Positions 63,593 through 64,000 of a stretch of DNA of 64,000 nucleotides are shown here, in pieces. Position 1 is the stretch's first letter. Each line of letters opens with the position of its first letter. The translations under genes were made by a program, and so were the position numbers. This stretch comes from Hirudo medicinalis (taxonomy: Eukaryota > Annelida > Clitellata > Hirudinida > Hirudinidae), in NCBI GenBank assembly GCA_011800805.1, contig MPNW01000033.1, positions 1 through 64,000 on the forward strand, read 5' to 3'. The notes below the pieces were generated by a model that was not told where the DNA came from, made no database searches, and was given only the letters and a program-made list of their open reading frames with translations.

Positions 63593-63846
63593 ATGTCGTA
63601 TTCTACTATCATCAAGAGATCTAGCTTACCTGGATCTGTCCTCGACGATGGACCCATAGTTACCAAGCGCAACTACCAGGTTTACAGGGGCATGTCACCC
63701 ACCACAGCCAATAGGATCGAGGTCTGTACGCTTCATGATCAGTTTTAATTAGTTTCAATTTTAATAATTTATGTTAATTTGTTGATTAGTCGAGAGTCAA
63801 AGAGTTGGAGGAAGCCCTGGAGCACGAGAGAGAAGTTCATCTGAAG
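63593..63846 (+). CDS. Paramyosin/myosin-rod-like muscle protein, 5' part only
   Basis: Two coding exons are in the window: 63593-63721 (43 codons, donor GTCTGT) and 63790-63846 (19 codons, donor GTGTTA), both phase 0. The gene runs off the right edge. The first 40 or so residues are a basic, Ser/Tyr/Pro-containing non-helical head (MSYSTIIKRSSLPG...). The coiled coil then starts with heptads: SRVKELEEALEHEREVHLK. A short non-helical head followed by such a rod is the plan of invertebrate paramyosin and of myorod (catchin)/myosin rod protein. The rod heptads resemble the myosin heavy-chain type. Without the rest I cannot choose between them. Confidence 0.6.
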
Positions 63847-64000
63847 GTGTTATTATATTACTGTAATAATAACAATCATAAAATTATATTATATTATATT
63901 AATTTAATAGTATAATATCTTACATATTATTAAAAATTATATCTTACATCTTATTATAAATTATATCTTACATCTGATTATAATTATACTTCTTATTTCT
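63847..64000. other. Intron of the muscle gene, AT-rich
   Basis: Highly AT-rich with degenerate repeats of TTATATCTTACAT; no exon before the window ends. Confidence 0.6.

Overview
The window is nuclear DNA from an invertebrate animal. It is AT-rich, its genes are split into many short exons with GT..AG introns, and it is full of (ATT)n, (TCA)n and minisatellite repeats, LINE remnants and a tRNA-derived SINE. Every recognisable gene is a conserved animal gene. The start of a paramyosin/myosin-rod-type muscle protein at the right edge points to a protostome-like invertebrate, but I cannot name the species. I see no bacterial sequence, CRISPR array or phage.

Layout, left to right: a small secreted cysteine-rich protein gene of unknown family (2.6-3.55 kb, +); decayed non-LTR retroelements (5.4-9 kb); a 127-bp block duplicated on either side of a single N (9.6 kb); an unrecognised minus-strand gene (9.8-10.7 kb); UFM1 (12.35-13.56 kb, -); exportin-1 XPO1/CRM1 (14.5-18.1 kb, -); an N4BP2-type CUE/kinase/Smr protein (20-25 kb, -); THADA in about 36 exons (25.3-37.9 kb, +), divergent from N4BP2; a dual-specificity phosphatase with a long Ser/Arg-rich tail (39.1-41 kb, +), convergent with the SFT2-domain vesicle protein (41.3-42.35 kb, -); SPRED (44.3 kb to at least 47.1 kb, -); cytosolic leucyl-tRNA synthetase LARS1 in 30 exons (50.9-61.2 kb, -) with a LINE antisense in one intron; an unrecognised minus-strand coding patch (62.2-62.8 kb); and the first coding exons of the muscle coiled-coil gene (63.6 kb to the edge, +).

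The genes do not form a pathway. Several are housekeeping genes of RNA and protein traffic: XPO1 (nuclear export), LARS1 (tRNA charging), THADA (tRNA ribose methylation partner), N4BP2 (Smr nuclease type, linked to no-go mRNA decay), UFM1 (ubiquitin-like modifier) and SFT2D (Golgi membrane protein). SPRED is a Ras/ERK pathway inhibitor. For UFM1, XPO1, SFT2D and LARS1 I checked every splice junction for phase. The resulting proteins (85, 1072, 161 and 1159 residues) match the usual family lengths.

The points most worth a second look are the cysteine-rich secreted protein, the SINE family spread through THADA introns and the UFM1 region, and three apparent one-base deletions (one in THADA, two in the phosphatase) that look like assembly errors. 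I did not find a clearly new multi-gene system.
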